A stretch of 36,541 bases of DNA from Candidatus Poribacteria bacterium (GTDB taxonomy: Bacteria; Poribacteria; WGA-4E; UBA9662), in contig PBVO01000088.1 in the NCBI GenBank assembly GCA_002729015.1, forward strand, positions 1 to 36,541, read 5' to 3'. The notes under the pieces are model-generated. The model was not told the DNA's origin and did no database searches. It saw nothing but the letters and a program-made list of their open reading frames with translations. The translations under genes and the position numbers were made by a program. Positions 14,769 through 23,562 of the stretch are shown in pieces. Each line of letters opens with the position of its first letter. Positions within the stretch are counted from its first letter, which is position 1.

Positions 14769-15080
14769 AATACATCCCCTTGTAAAAGATTAGTTGATTT
14801 TACGAGAAGGCACAAAAAAACACAAGGGAAAGGATACGAAAAGGTTAGTTAATATGCATCTAGTTAATATGCATCTAATTGTCAAATAATGAAGCTGGCA
14901 AGCAAGCCGATCAAACCTTTAACTACCAAGAAGGATGGATGATAATTTCAAACTCTCGTCCTGCAATTACCAAGGTGGAAGATAGTGGGTAATCCTAAAA
15001 GAATGTGCAAAAGACAATCATGACAATTACCGAAGAAGAATAGGGCAGAGAACAACGTATCGAAGTTGATCAATTAGTTT
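14769..15080. other. Promoter region of the LamG operon, with a 15-bp tandem repeat
   Basis: TAGTTAATATGCATC occurs twice in tandem (14846-14860, 14861-14875), about 80-105 bp upstream of the GTG start at 14768, and could be a regulator site. A 7-bp inverted repeat (CCCTTGT near 14775, ACAAGGG near 14822) is also present. No gene is seen. Confidence 0.35.
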
Positions 15081-15254
15081 CTTCTGCAAGAAAGATACAT
15101 CGAGAACCAACTATACAAACATTCAGAACAGTTTGAGCAACGAAGATAAAAATCTGAAGAAAAGAAAATAGAGCAATTAACGACAAAGAAGAAAGAAATC
15201 GAAAGTAGAATTGATATCATCTTGAAATTGCTGGTGGCTAGAGGAACACCATAG
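15081..15254 (+). pseudogene. Coiled-coil coding relic
   Basis: The plus strand reads LLQERYIENQLYKHSEQFEQ-RR, TAA, then KSEEKKIEQLTTKKKEIESR and IDIILKLLVARGTP to TAG. The alternating charged/hydrophobic pattern on both sides of the stop, and a further broken frame upstream (MTITEEE, TAG, then GREQRIEVDQLVSSARK), indicate a decayed coiled-coil protein. The minus-strand ORF over the same bases is its mirror and not supported. Confidence 0.4.
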
Positions 15255-15447
15255 GAAAACATCACCATTAAAACAAAAATAAAATGAATAGAAGTTGATA
15301 GATTTGTAGAGTTTATTGTGTCTGTTTTATAAGGTGTGACGATACTCGTTAGTGTAGCTCTTCCTACCCTGTCCTTTTGCATACCAGAATAGAAAGAGCT
15401 GAATTTGAAAAACTAGGATTTTCTGCGTTTATGCATGGATTGTACGC

Positions 15448-15690
15448 ATGGATACCTACACATGGGTAAATACAACATGGATAACACTACAACCACTAAC
15501 GGTGTTACGCGTAAAACCGTTACCGAAAATAACAGGACCAAATCTGCTATCGGAAGTTCAGAAACAAATAAAAAGTGAGTATGAAGAAATAAAATTTATC
15601 ACAAGTGTTATTAATCAGTCGAAATTGAATTTTCGGCACCTACGACCAATAGAAGATTTCAATGAAGTTATTATTATCAAGGAGTATTAA
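15448..15690 (+). CDS. Hypothetical protein, 80 residues, weak support
   Basis: An ORF converging on typA and overlapping its end by four bases. The first half ([17 protein letters not shown]) arises from an imperfect ATGGAT/ACATGG repeat and looks non-coding; the second half ([20 protein letters not shown] and on to IIIKEY) looks like protein. No ribosome binding site. It may be the 3' end of a decayed gene. Confidence 0.3.
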   Translation: MDTYTWVNTTWITLQPLTVLRVKPLPKITGPNLLSEVQKQIKSEYEEIKFITSVINQSKLNFRHLRPIEDFNEVIIIKEY

Positions 15691-17537
15691 GTAATAGCAC
15701 CTTCTTGTTCAGATTTTCTCTTTTTTTCTGATCTAATGCGCTGTTCGTGGTTCAGATCTTTTTTGCGAATTCGAAGGGCAATAGGAGTAACTTCCAGAAT
15801 TTCATCAAAGCTTAGATATTCCACGGCATCATCTAGAGACAAAATCCTAGCGGGTGCCAGTGCCTTTACGATGGATTTGGGCGTAGATCGATGGCCAGTC
15901 TGATTTTTAGTTTTACAAACGTTGATCACTAAATCCTCATAGCGAATATTTTGACCTACTACTTGTCCCGAGTAGACTTCATCACCAGGGCTTACAAAGA
16001 ATGTACCTCTTTGTTGTAAGTGTTCCAAAGCATAAGCTTTAACAGTTCCTGTTTCCAATGCAATCAGAGAACCAAATTCACGATCCAGGATTTCTCCTAC
16101 TTTTGGTGCATATTGGTGAAATAGACTATGGAACGTGCCGGTTCCGCGGGTGATTGTCAAAAAAGGCTGACGAAACCCCAATATCCCTCGGGTTGGTACA
16201 TGATACTCTGCCAATACAGTGTTATCTTCATTGTAACGTAAGTTAACCAATCTCCCTTGCCGCTGGTTTATTAATTCACTGACTGCTCCTAGATAATCGT
16301 TTCCGACTTCAATAAAAACGTGTTCTACTGGTTCCTCAATCCCTTTTTTGCTTTGCTTGTATATCACTTCAGGCTTACTAACCGTGAATTCATATAACTC
16401 TCTTCGCATCGTCTCGATTAAAATGGCCAGATGAAGTTCGCCTCGCCCTGCAACCACAAATTCATTAGCAACCGACGTCTCTTCAACCCTCAGAGAAACA
16501 TTACTTTCCAACTCACGCCACAGTCGTTCCCGAATTTGACGACTGGTTAAAAATTTTCCTGATCTGCCGGAGAAAGGACTGTCATTAACACCAAATGTCA
16601 TACGTACAGTTGGTTCTTCGACTTTGATAGGTGGAAGTGGTTGCGGATTTTCTGGATCTGTTAATGTGTCTCCAATACCTACGGATTCAATCCCAGAAAC
16701 GGCTACAATATTACCAGCAGTGACTACTTCTTGTTCTTCCCTTTTTAAATTACGAAATATGTAGGTTTGACCAATAGTAGCCAGGTCAGATTCGCCATTA
16801 GATTTAGCATGGAGTATGTTTTGGCCAGCAAACATCCGTCCGCTATTCAAACGACCAACAGCAATTTTACCCACAAAATTGCTGTATTCTATTGTTGTGA
16901 CCAACATCTGCGGCGAACCTTCTGGGTTCACTTCTGGTGCAGGTAAGTGATCAATAATTTGTGTAAATAATGGTCGTAAGTCATCTTCCAGTTTTTCTGA
17001 TGACAAGCCTGATTTACCCTCTAGTGCAATAGTATAAACGACTGGAAAATCTATCTGATGATCATCAGCTCCCAAATCTATGAACAAGTCGTATGTTTCT
17101 TCCACTACGATTGCTGGACGTGAAGCGGGACGATCAACTTTATTAACCACAACAATTGCTTTTAACTTACGTTGTAGGGCTTGACGTAATACAAATCGAG
17201 TCTGGGGCATAGGCCCCTCGACAGCATCAATCAACAAAACTACACCATCCACCATGTTTAGTGCACGCTCTACTTCACCACCAAAGTCAGCATGCCCCGG
17301 AGTATCGACAATATTGATAGTAGTATTTTTATAAACAATACCAGTGTTCTTGGACAAAATGGTAATTCCACGTTCTTTTTCTAAATCATTAGAATCGAGA
17401 ATTCGGTCGTCAACCTTTTGATTCTGTCGAAAAACGTTAGTCTGCCGAAGCATCGCATCAACCAAAGTGGTTTTGCCATGATCTACATGAGCGATAATGG
17501 CAATGTTACGGATTTGCGTGAATTCGTTTTGGTTCAT
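15687..17537 (-). CDS. typA: Translational GTPase TypA/BipA
   Basis: 616 residues from ATG 17537 (GAGG eight bases upstream), the usual length of the family. A TTG at 17570 with GGAGG five bases upstream would add 11 residues ([11 protein letters not shown]) and cannot be excluded. GTPase motifs: AHVDHGKT (17-24), RGIT (56-59), [12 protein letters not shown] (78-89) and NKVD (132-135). The EF-G-like domains follow, with [16 protein letters not shown], and the BipA-specific C-terminal domain includes [12 protein letters not shown] and [17 protein letters not shown]. TypA is a ribosome-associated GTPase involved in 50S assembly and stress or cold adaptation. It stands alone here, with decayed DNA on either side. 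Function is secure at family level. Confidence 0.97.
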   Translation of the reverse strand: MNQNEFTQIRNIAIIAHVDHGKTTLVDAMLRQTNVFRQNQKVDDRILDSNDLEKERGITILSKNTGIVYKNTTINIVDTPGHADFGGEVERALNMVDGVVLLIDAVEGPMPQTRFVLRQALQRKLKAIVVVNKVDRPASRPAIVVEETYDLFIDLGADDHQIDFPVVYTIALEGKSGLSSEKLEDDLRPLFTQIIDHLPAPEVNPEGSPQMLVTTIEYSNFVGKIAVGRLNSGRMFAGQNILHAKSNGESDLATIGQTYIFRNLKREEQEVVTAGNIVAVSGIESVGIGDTLTDPENPQPLPPIKVEEPTVRMTFGVNDSPFSGRSGKFLTSRQIRERLWRELESNVSLRVEETSVANEFVVAGRGELHLAILIETMRRELYEFTVSKPEVIYKQSKKGIEEPVEHVFIEVGNDYLGAVSELINQRQGRLVNLRYNEDNTVLAEYHVPTRGILGFRQPFLTITRGTGTFHSLFHQYAPKVGEILDREFGSLIALETGTVKAYALEHLQQRGTFFVSPGDEVYSGQVVGQNIRYEDLVINVCKTKNQTGHRSTPKSIVKALAPARILSLDDAVEYLSFDEILEVTPIALRIRKKDLNHEQRIRSEKKRKSEQEGAIT

Positions 17538-17647
17538 GGGTGGTTCCTCAATAGGCGTTGGTGTAGACAACTATTCCTCCAAATTAACAGCGAGATTTTT
17601 GAAATTCTTTATTGTTCTGCAGCGGGACCTTATAGTTCCTGAGAGAT

Positions 17648-17803
17648 ATGTCTGTCAATTGTACATTTATTTTGGCACTTAAGCCTGTCACTGGTTGTGC
17701 CAGACAGCCGACAATTCTACCTCCCAATGATCTCAAAGGCAAGATATCATTATCTTTTCATCGTAGAAAAGGTAACAGAATTCGTTTGATTTGGGGGAAT
17801 TGA
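17648..17803 (+). CDS. Possible 51-residue lipoprotein-like ORF or relic
   Basis: MSVNCTFILALKPVTGC then ARQPTILPPNDLKGKISLSF and a basic end. The VTGC resembles a lipobox, followed by a proline-rich linker as in small lipoproteins, but the signal segment lacks a positively charged N-terminus. GAGAG lies almost on the ATG. It lies divergently upstream of typA and may be a truncated gene. Confidence 0.3.
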   Translation: MSVNCTFILALKPVTGCARQPTILPPNDLKGKISLSFHRRKGNRIRLIWGN

Positions 17804-18079
17804 GCAAAAATAACCGATTGACAGAGTAAGAATGAAAAACTATAAATGTGAGACTCAAACCGAATGATCAAATTGATGGGGCAAGAAAAGTTAAATGTGT
17901 TTACGGCTACTCAGATCTAGTTCCAATCTTGGGGGATTGAAAAGAAATTGATGACATTACAAAAATCATGATTCAGGTAAAACAACAAAAAAAGAAATAC
18001 ACCAAATAGTTCTGAACCTGATTCATAGTTATCATATGATAGTACAACGTTTTACTTGTCTTAAACCTATTATAAGAAA
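17804..18079. other. Intergenic region, nothing clear
   Basis: AT-rich DNA downstream of the minus-strand methyltransferase gene. Only an 18-codon ORF (MIKLMGQEKLNVFTATQI) is seen, and no clear terminator. Confidence 0.3.
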
Positions 18080-19228
18080 TCAGTATTCTAACTGGATTAC
18101 GAATAGTTGGCCTTCAATTCCCGTTCTGATCGCCGTATTGCTAATATTGAGAATATTAAATTTATTCTGTTGAGCTAGATTTCGAATATAACTTTCAGAA
18201 TGAGCATAACGTCCCTGAGTTGTTAAGGAGTAGTCTACTTCTTGCACTAACTCGGTTGAAAAGACAAAAATACCCTTTTGATTTGAAGCCTTTGATATAT
18301 TTGAAAACAACATTGTCAGGTCTCCAATATAAATGAGTAAGTCTGTCGCTATAAAAAGATCATATTTTTCTGAACTCTGTTCTAAGTAAATACTAATTTC
18401 ATTATTTTCAACCGTGTCATATATATTTTTTCCTTTAGCTATTTCAATCATTTTAGGAGAAAGATCAATACCCACCAACTGTTTACAAATCGGTCTAAAC
18501 ACCTGGCCTGATAAGCCTGTTCCACAACCAAGATCAATCCCAACATCAAAAGTTAAGTTATGTCCCAACTGACTGGCCAATGCCTCTTTGAGAGACTGAG
18601 GAACTTTGTAATCTAAAATCTCTACTAAGTGATAATCAAACCTATTGGCGTATTCATCAAATAGGCCTTGGACGTAATGTGGTGGTGCTGTTTTTGTAGT
18701 AACCCCTACTTGACTATTCAGCAAATGAGCTGCACTTTGACGAAGTCTATATACTTCTTCATTATTTGGCTCTAGGGCCAAAGCATCATCGCATAAATCA
18801 AGAGTAACTTGATACGAATTGATAGCTTTCTCTTGCTGACCGATCGATTGATACAAGTGGCCCAAATTATAGTGTGCTTTCATATACCTAGAATTAATTT
18901 GGATTGCATTACGATAACAAGTAATAGCTTGCTCTAAGTTGCCTAATTCTTGATATAATTTTCCCAATTCATTATGAACTTCGATTTGGTTAGGATCAAT
19001 TCTAGTAACGTTACTATAAAAAAAAATTGACTGTTGATACTCACCAACTGATCGATATAAATGACCTAATTCGTAGTGAGCATCGACATCGTTGGAATTG
19101 ATGCGGATTGCATTTTCATAGCAGGTGATGGCGGCTCCAAAGTTGCCCGACCCTTGATACAATTTCCCTTGCTTGGTGTAGAGATTTGGGTCTTCTAGGT
19201 CATCCGGTAAAATTTTTTGATCGCTCAT
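18080..19228 (-). CDS. TPR-repeat SAM-dependent methyltransferase
   Basis: 382 residues. Residues 15-150 hold about four tetratricopeptide repeats of the form AHYELGHLYRSVGEYQQSIF. A linker (SAAHLLNSQ, then TAPPHYVQGLFDEYANRFDY) typical of TPR-methyltransferase fusions leads to a Rossmann-fold methyltransferase: motif I GIDLGCGTGLSG (about 230-241), motif II VGIDLSPKMIEIA, and YDLFIATDLLIYIGD as motif IV. The TPR part presumably recruits a protein or glycolipid substrate; relatives occur in glycan-biosynthesis loci, but the acceptor is unknown. No signal peptide, so cytoplasmic. No Shine-Dalgarno is evident before the ATG (TTCTTTTATG). Transcribed alone, divergent from the PhyH gene at 19712. 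Confidence 0.9.
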   Translation of the reverse strand: MSDQKILPDDLEDPNLYTKQGKLYQGSGNFGAAITCYENAIRINSNDVDAHYELGHLYRSVGEYQQSIFFYSNVTRIDPNQIEVHNELGKLYQELGNLEQAITCYRNAIQINSRYMKAHYNLGHLYQSIGQQEKAINSYQVTLDLCDDALALEPNNEEVYRLRQSAAHLLNSQVGVTTKTAPPHYVQGLFDEYANRFDYHLVEILDYKVPQSLKEALASQLGHNLTFDVGIDLGCGTGLSGQVFRPICKQLVGIDLSPKMIEIAKGKNIYDTVENNEISIYLEQSSEKYDLFIATDLLIYIGDLTMLFSNISKASNQKGIFVFSTELVQEVDYSLTTQGRYAHSESYIRNLAQQNKFNILNISNTAIRTGIEGQLFVIQLEY

Positions 19229-19711
19229 AAAAGAATTTTGAAACTTATTCCTGGCTAATGGATTTTAGGTATACGGTTGTGTATTTCATAGGTCAGATTT
19301 GATTTAATAAGATTGTCTAAGGCTAATATTTTTTGACAGTTTCCGCTTCCATTTTCGTTAGCTGATATTTTGAGTTAGTTATTTAAACCAATTTTACAAC
19401 AATCGACTTGTAAATTTAAACAACCCAAGACAAATTATTAGTATCTGGTAAGATTGAAGTTAGTATTATTAATCTGAACTTATCAAAAAGGGAATTTTTA
19501 CTTTACTTTTCTGATGAAAATAGTCTGTCCTTGATAATTAAACTTATTGAGAGTATTTTGAGGAAACAAGCAACTGAAACGATGGAAAATAATCTGAAAG
19601 TCCAAAAAAGCCTGAATTTTACTGAGTTTGGAATTCAATCAGATTAGTTTTTATTTTCTAATGTACGAAGATTTTGATCCAGTTGAAATAAATCGGATGA
19701 GGTGAAAAATA
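19229..19711. other. Divergent promoter region
   Basis: 483 bp of AT-rich DNA between the divergent methyltransferase and PhyH genes. No supported ORF or strong hairpin; it should carry both promoters, but I cannot place them reliably. Confidence 0.35.
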
Positions 19712-20539
19712 ATGGAAATAACTGTAACTGAAAAAGAACAAGGAAAATTATCTGAAAAAAATCTTGATTTAGCTTGCCAGAAACTTTCAGAAATAGGTTA
19801 CGTCATTTTTGAGAGCCTGTTACCACTTGGCTTTGTGGAAAAAGTGCGAAAAGAATTTGAAATCAACGAATCTCTTCCCGAGGGAGAGACTCAAAGAAAC
19901 CATTTCTTTCATGGACCATTTCTTGACTCACACATCATTGATAATCCGATTGCGTTGCAGATCATTGAAGCCATGCTAGGAACGAAATTCTTTTCGTTTT
20001 TACCCTATGGATGTAACACGACCCGTCGTGAATCTAGATACTGGAATGATGCTGAAAAACAATGGATTCACCGAGACAGTGGTCACCTATTCCCTGAATT
20101 AGGTTTGGCATTACCTGTGACTAAGATTGTGGTTAACATTCCACTAGTCGATTTTACGATAGAAAATGGGTCTACTGAAATCTGGCCTGGTTCTCACCTA
20201 ATTGTAGATCCAGTGACCGAGCCGAAAACAGAAAATGAAGCCTTGTTCAAAGACTACCATGTTTGTAGCGAAGAAAGGGGATCAACTTTTCCATCCGTTC
20301 GAATGGTTATGCCTGCGGGGTCACTTGTTCTTCGAGACATGCGCTGTTGGCATCGAGCCATGCCCAATTATACTGACCAAGTTCGTCCTATGACTGCTAT
20401 GGTATATTTTCATCGCTTGCACAATATGACTGGTATACAAGGAGAGAATGAAAGAAGAAACTCTGGGGTTCCTGACTCAGTTTGGCACAGTTTATCCGAT
20501 AGCTCTCAGCAGATCTATCGATTTTACCCAATGAGTTAG
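19712..20539 (+). CDS. Phytanoyl-CoA dioxygenase (PhyH) family enzyme
   Basis: 275 residues; GAGGTG six bases before the ATG. A non-haem Fe(II)/2-oxoglutarate dioxygenase: the 2-His-1-Asp facial triad is His120 and Asp122 (IHRDSGH) with His214 (RCWHRAMPN), and Arg226 (QVRPMTAM) is the likely 2-oxoglutarate carboxylate ligand. NGSTEIWPGSHL is the family's typical strand. Members hydroxylate aliphatic substrates ranging from phytanoyl-CoA to natural-product intermediates; the family is greatly expanded in Poribacteria and marine Planctomycetes with mostly unknown substrates. It is followed by a probable structured region, and a convergent jelly-roll gene. Confidence 0.92.
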   Translation: MEITVTEKEQGKLSEKNLDLACQKLSEIGYVIFESLLPLGFVEKVRKEFEINESLPEGETQRNHFFHGPFLDSHIIDNPIALQIIEAMLGTKFFSFLPYGCNTTRRESRYWNDAEKQWIHRDSGHLFPELGLALPVTKIVVNIPLVDFTIENGSTEIWPGSHLIVDPVTEPKTENEALFKDYHVCSEERGSTFPSVRMVMPAGSLVLRDMRCWHRAMPNYTDQVRPMTAMVYFHRLHNMTGIQGENERRNSGVPDSVWHSLSDSSQQIYRFYPMS

Positions 20540-20990
20540 CATGGAATATTCGTCGTGATGGAGTTTTTTTTAGATACGGAGTAGATAGGCAGACTGTGGT
20601 TGAATTTATATGCTAGTGGATATGATCCAATCCTGAGTCCAGCAAGTAATGTTGGAAATCTAAAACTGGCAAAGATAAGCTTTAGTCATTCGATAGGAGA
20701 GACCACAGAAGGTAGGTGAGAGAAATCTGCTGGTACAAACAGGTCTAGTACTTTAGTTTCCCTTGATTGAGTCATTAACAGTAGAGGTGCAAGTAGGTAC
20801 TTTAAATCGAACTAGGAGGGTAGGCTTACTACCTACTTGATAGACCCGTTTGCCAACTCCACTTAAATCAAGAGTAGCTGGCGAAAACGGACCTATTATT
20901 TCTGAACTCTGACCCGAGTTTTAATTATGGGTCGCATTACTGTTGAACCATGATTTTAGATCGACTCAGGTCGATTCCTTATTTCTAAAA
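20540..20990. other. Convergent intergenic region with several hairpins
   Basis: Contains four successive inverted repeats. H1: CAAGTAGGTA (20790-20799) with TACCTACTTG (20830-20839), perfect 10 bp, 30-nt loop. H2: CCGTTTGCCA (20846-20855) with TGGCGAAAACGG (20879-20890), 10 bp with a 2-nt bulge, enclosing ACTC/GAGT. H3: GACCC (20911-20915) with GGGTC (20929-20933). H4: ATCGAC (20960-20965) with GTCGAT (20970-20975). H4 may be a bidirectional terminator for the converging genes; the others are unexplained. No ORF seen. Confidence 0.45.
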
Positions 20991-21722
20991 TTAACGAGCT
21001 TCCTTGATCAATCCCCAATTAGTTACCAAATTACCTTTTGCATTAACGGGTGTAGTTGCATCTGACTCCTCAGTTGAAATAATCACATTATCCATCAAGA
21101 CGTGCCCGTAGTTTCCAAAGTCGCCCTTAGTAAAATTTTTGTTACTACCTTTCAATAGTGGTTCAAGATCACTAAATTGTGTTTCGTCTTCTAAATCTTT
21201 CATCTTAACCTCAAAATCAGCCCCTTTTACTTTCAATTGAAAGGAAAACCATTTATTGGGTTCCAAGTTTAACTTCTTAGAGCTACCAAAGTTTTTCCAC
21301 TTTGTTTCTTCCCGTTTCCAAAAATCTAGCTTACTGGTATTTTCTCGTCTATCTAACAAATAGAAAGCCTCACTTCCGGAAAATCGAAAAACGACCCCCA
21401 TGTAAAAAGCTTTAGGATACAACATATCCCAATGAACATAGTAATCTGTCCAGTCTTTACCTTTGCCAGTGACATAAATGGCGCCTCCACCATCATGTCT
21501 TTCCGTAGGGGATGAAAAAACCTGATTATTCTTTCGTTTTGGGTCTTGGATAACTTTGGAATTATCCTTACCATCATGACCAATTGCCCACTTCGTAGCT
21601 GGCTTCCCAATGGCATCGTCTTCAAAATTATCAATAAATAGAATTTCGCTCATACTAGTTGAGGTTACGAAAAATATCAGCAATACTGATGCTAGTGAAA
21701 AAATAATGGTCGATTTTTGCAT
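20991..21722 (-). CDS. Secreted jelly-roll (LamG / DUF1080-like) protein with WG-type C-terminal tail
   Basis: 243 residues; AGGAG six bases before the ATG. Signal peptide MQKSTIIFSLASVLLIFFVT to about SMS, then a beta-sandwich opening EILFIDNFEDDAIGKPATKW, as in concanavalin A-like / 3-keto-disaccharide hydrolase (DUF1080) domains. Strands YYVHWDMLYPKAFYMGVVFRF and EAFYLLDRRENTSKLDFWKR lie in the core and GNYGHVLMDNVII closes the sheet; this last strand is the usual end of such domains. The tail GNLVTNWGLIKEAR (230-243) matches the LamG proteins. Closest relative in view is 33655-34386. No obvious catalytic residues; sugar binding or glycan degradation is inferred. A 14-bp inverted repeat lies 25 bp upstream of the start. 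Confidence 0.85.
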   Translation of the reverse strand: MQKSTIIFSLASVLLIFFVTSTSMSEILFIDNFEDDAIGKPATKWAIGHDGKDNSKVIQDPKRKNNQVFSSPTERHDGGGAIYVTGKGKDWTDYYVHWDMLYPKAFYMGVVFRFSGSEAFYLLDRRENTSKLDFWKREETKWKNFGSSKKLNLEPNKWFSFQLKVKGADFEVKMKDLEDETQFSDLEPLLKGSNKNFTKGDFGNYGHVLMDNVIISTEESDATTPVNAKGNLVTNWGLIKEAR

Positions 21723-21747
21723 AATTATCTCCTGAATTACATTTACA

Positions 21748-21788
21748 CGATTAGTATTCGCACGTAAATACTAAGCGAATACTAATCG
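21748..21788. promoter_or_regulatory. 14-bp perfect inverted repeat upstream of the jelly-roll gene
   Basis: CGATTAGTATTCGC (21748-21761) and GCGAATACTAATCG (21775-21788) are exact inverted copies with a 13-nt spacer, ending 25 bp upstream of the start at 21722. It could be an operator or a 5' leader hairpin. The sulfatase gene at 34493 has a similar-sized repeat at the same distance but with different sequence. Confidence 0.55.
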
Positions 21789-22058
21789 AAAAGAAATAAT
21801 CAATCAAGGGGATCATACCAATAATCATGAAAATATACAGCTCTTATCTTAGCTAACTTTTGATTGTATGATCAATTATCGGAGGTCGATTATTTTTTCT
21901 CAGGTTAGTAAAATAATTAGAAATAATCTATTTTTGTTATTTGTAGGATTAAACATGGAGTAGATCCATTTTTCAACCACCACAGTATTATGTTTTAACT
22001 CGTTCTGTGTCAATTGGAAATAATTGGTAATTTAGGCACAAAGTAGATATCTAACAGG

Positions 22059-23245
22059 ATTAAATCAATCGATATGCTAAGAAGCTTCGCATTACTTGGC
22101 ATCCTCATGATGAATATAACTAGCTTTGCCATGCCCAGTAGAGCATACTTCAGCCCGGTTGCTTATGCACTACCTTAAATCATATAATTTTATTGCATCA
22201 TTCATGTAATAGAAGATCAAAATTTATGGCAATATTTGCTATACTTTTTGGTGCTAGTACGAAGCTGTTTGTAGAAAGATTAATTGGTCGAAGGCAAAAT
22301 CCTTTTCTATTGTTTTAGAGTCGAAATTTCTGGTTGTTAATAATCGGTTTAATCCATTCCTACCTTATTTGGTACGGAGATATATTGATTATTTATGCTT
22401 TGTGTTGTTTTATATTACATCTATTCAAGAATTTTCCACCGAGGTTTCAATTTACCATAGGTCTATTGATTTATTGCATTCCTTCACTTATAGGTATCAA
22501 TAATTACCATGAATTTAACAAAACTGATGAGAATACGATTCAAGAACAGTCGAAACCTAATAATGATCGAATTAAAGAAGAATTATTGATCTATAGAAGT
22601 AGCTATAAAAAACAGTTGAATCATCGAATTCCCTTATACGATACTAGCCAAAAAGGAGAATTCGATTTTGTATTGGTATCATTAATTTTGAATGCTTTTT
22701 CCAGATCGTTTGGTATGATGTTGATTGGGATGTCGCTCTGCACTGGGTCAATTTTCAGTAAATTTAAGGAAAAATCGTTTTACAGAAAGATGTTATTGTG
22801 GGGATTCGGAATCGGTCTTCCCTTGTCAATGATGGGATTAGCTTTATCTTATCTGTTCGGTTGAAATTGGGGATACTCACAGTTCTTAGGTCGAATACCA
22901 AATATAATAGCCTCGCCTTTGATTGCCATTTCTTACATGGGTATGATCATGATTTGATCTCCAAAAGAGTTTATACAATTTGTCAAAACAGGATTAGAAT
23001 CAGTCGGTAGAACAACTCTCACGTGTTATCTAATCCAATCTATCCTGTCAACTTTTGTATTTTCTACGGATTTGGCTTGGGCTTATATGGATACGTTAAC
23101 AAGTTTGAGCAGGTATTGATTTTTTTATTGATGTGGATATTTCTTTACATCTAGGTGGTTACAAAAATTTCAGTATAGACCAATTGAATGGATCTGGAAG
23201 TTGCGGACACATCTAAAAATGATTCCCATTTATAAATCTGACTAA
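22059..23245 (+). pseudogene. Decayed DUF418 / YeiB-type membrane protein
   Basis: Fragments in family order run across many stops and shifts. N-terminus: RIKSIDMLRSFALLGILMMN (DUF418 proteins start with DxLRGFALLGILxxN). Then FMAIFAILFGASTKLFVERL, a TAG, and SRNFWLLIIGLIHSYLIWYG-DILIIYALCCF, the family's most conserved loop. After an open stretch (22334-22864) with more membrane segments the frame is again interrupted by TGAs, ending with VGRTTLTCYLIQSILST and FQYRPIEWIWKLRTHLK, which corresponds to the family's C-terminal PlEWlWR motif. At least three in-frame stops and two or more frameshifts rule out a functional gene. The longest surviving ORF (22334-22864) is a fragment of it. Confidence 0.85.
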
Positions 23246-23562
23246 AAGGATGAAATTTATATTTAAACTGATAAAAATTAATATCAATTGAGAAGCCTCA
23301 AGTCTAGGCCAGATGTATATAATCTAGGATTTGGCCCGAAACAAGTAGATAATTGGATTTAATATAAAATACTTTTTGTTTCTCTGAAAAAGATGTCAGA
23401 TTTTAATCTGAATTTAAGATTTTGGACTTCTGTATAAAATCTGGTAATGACACAATTTCTGAATTGCTTGGTTATGTTCAGCGCATAGGAATTTTATCCC
23501 CTGTTGTATACGTTCACTTTGGTTATTTACAATGTTCACTCCTGTTAAGATATGACAAATTT
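23246..23562. other. Intergenic region before the esterase operon
   Basis: AT-rich. The esterase frame is open from a TTG at 23422, but the residues encoded before 23563 do not look like the family, so I treat them as leader. The promoter of the esterase operon probably lies here. No hairpin of note. Confidence 0.35.

Noticed and set aside
15074..15382. 102-codon minus-strand hydrophobic ORF
   Set aside because: It is the mirror of an A-rich coiled-coil relic on the plus strand; Lys/Glu-rich coding DNA gives Phe/Leu/Ser-rich antisense frames.
22334..22864. A separate 176-residue membrane protein gene
   Set aside because: Its sequence matches the middle of DUF418 proteins, and the missing ends are found in broken frames on both sides, so it is part of a pseudogene.
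8575..23245. An alternative genetic code in which UGA is read as an amino acid
   Set aside because: Intact genes end in UGA (for example the hydrolase at 3139 and the zinc-ribbon gene at 9985), and the interrupted frames also contain UAG, UAA and frameshifts, so pseudogenes explain them better.
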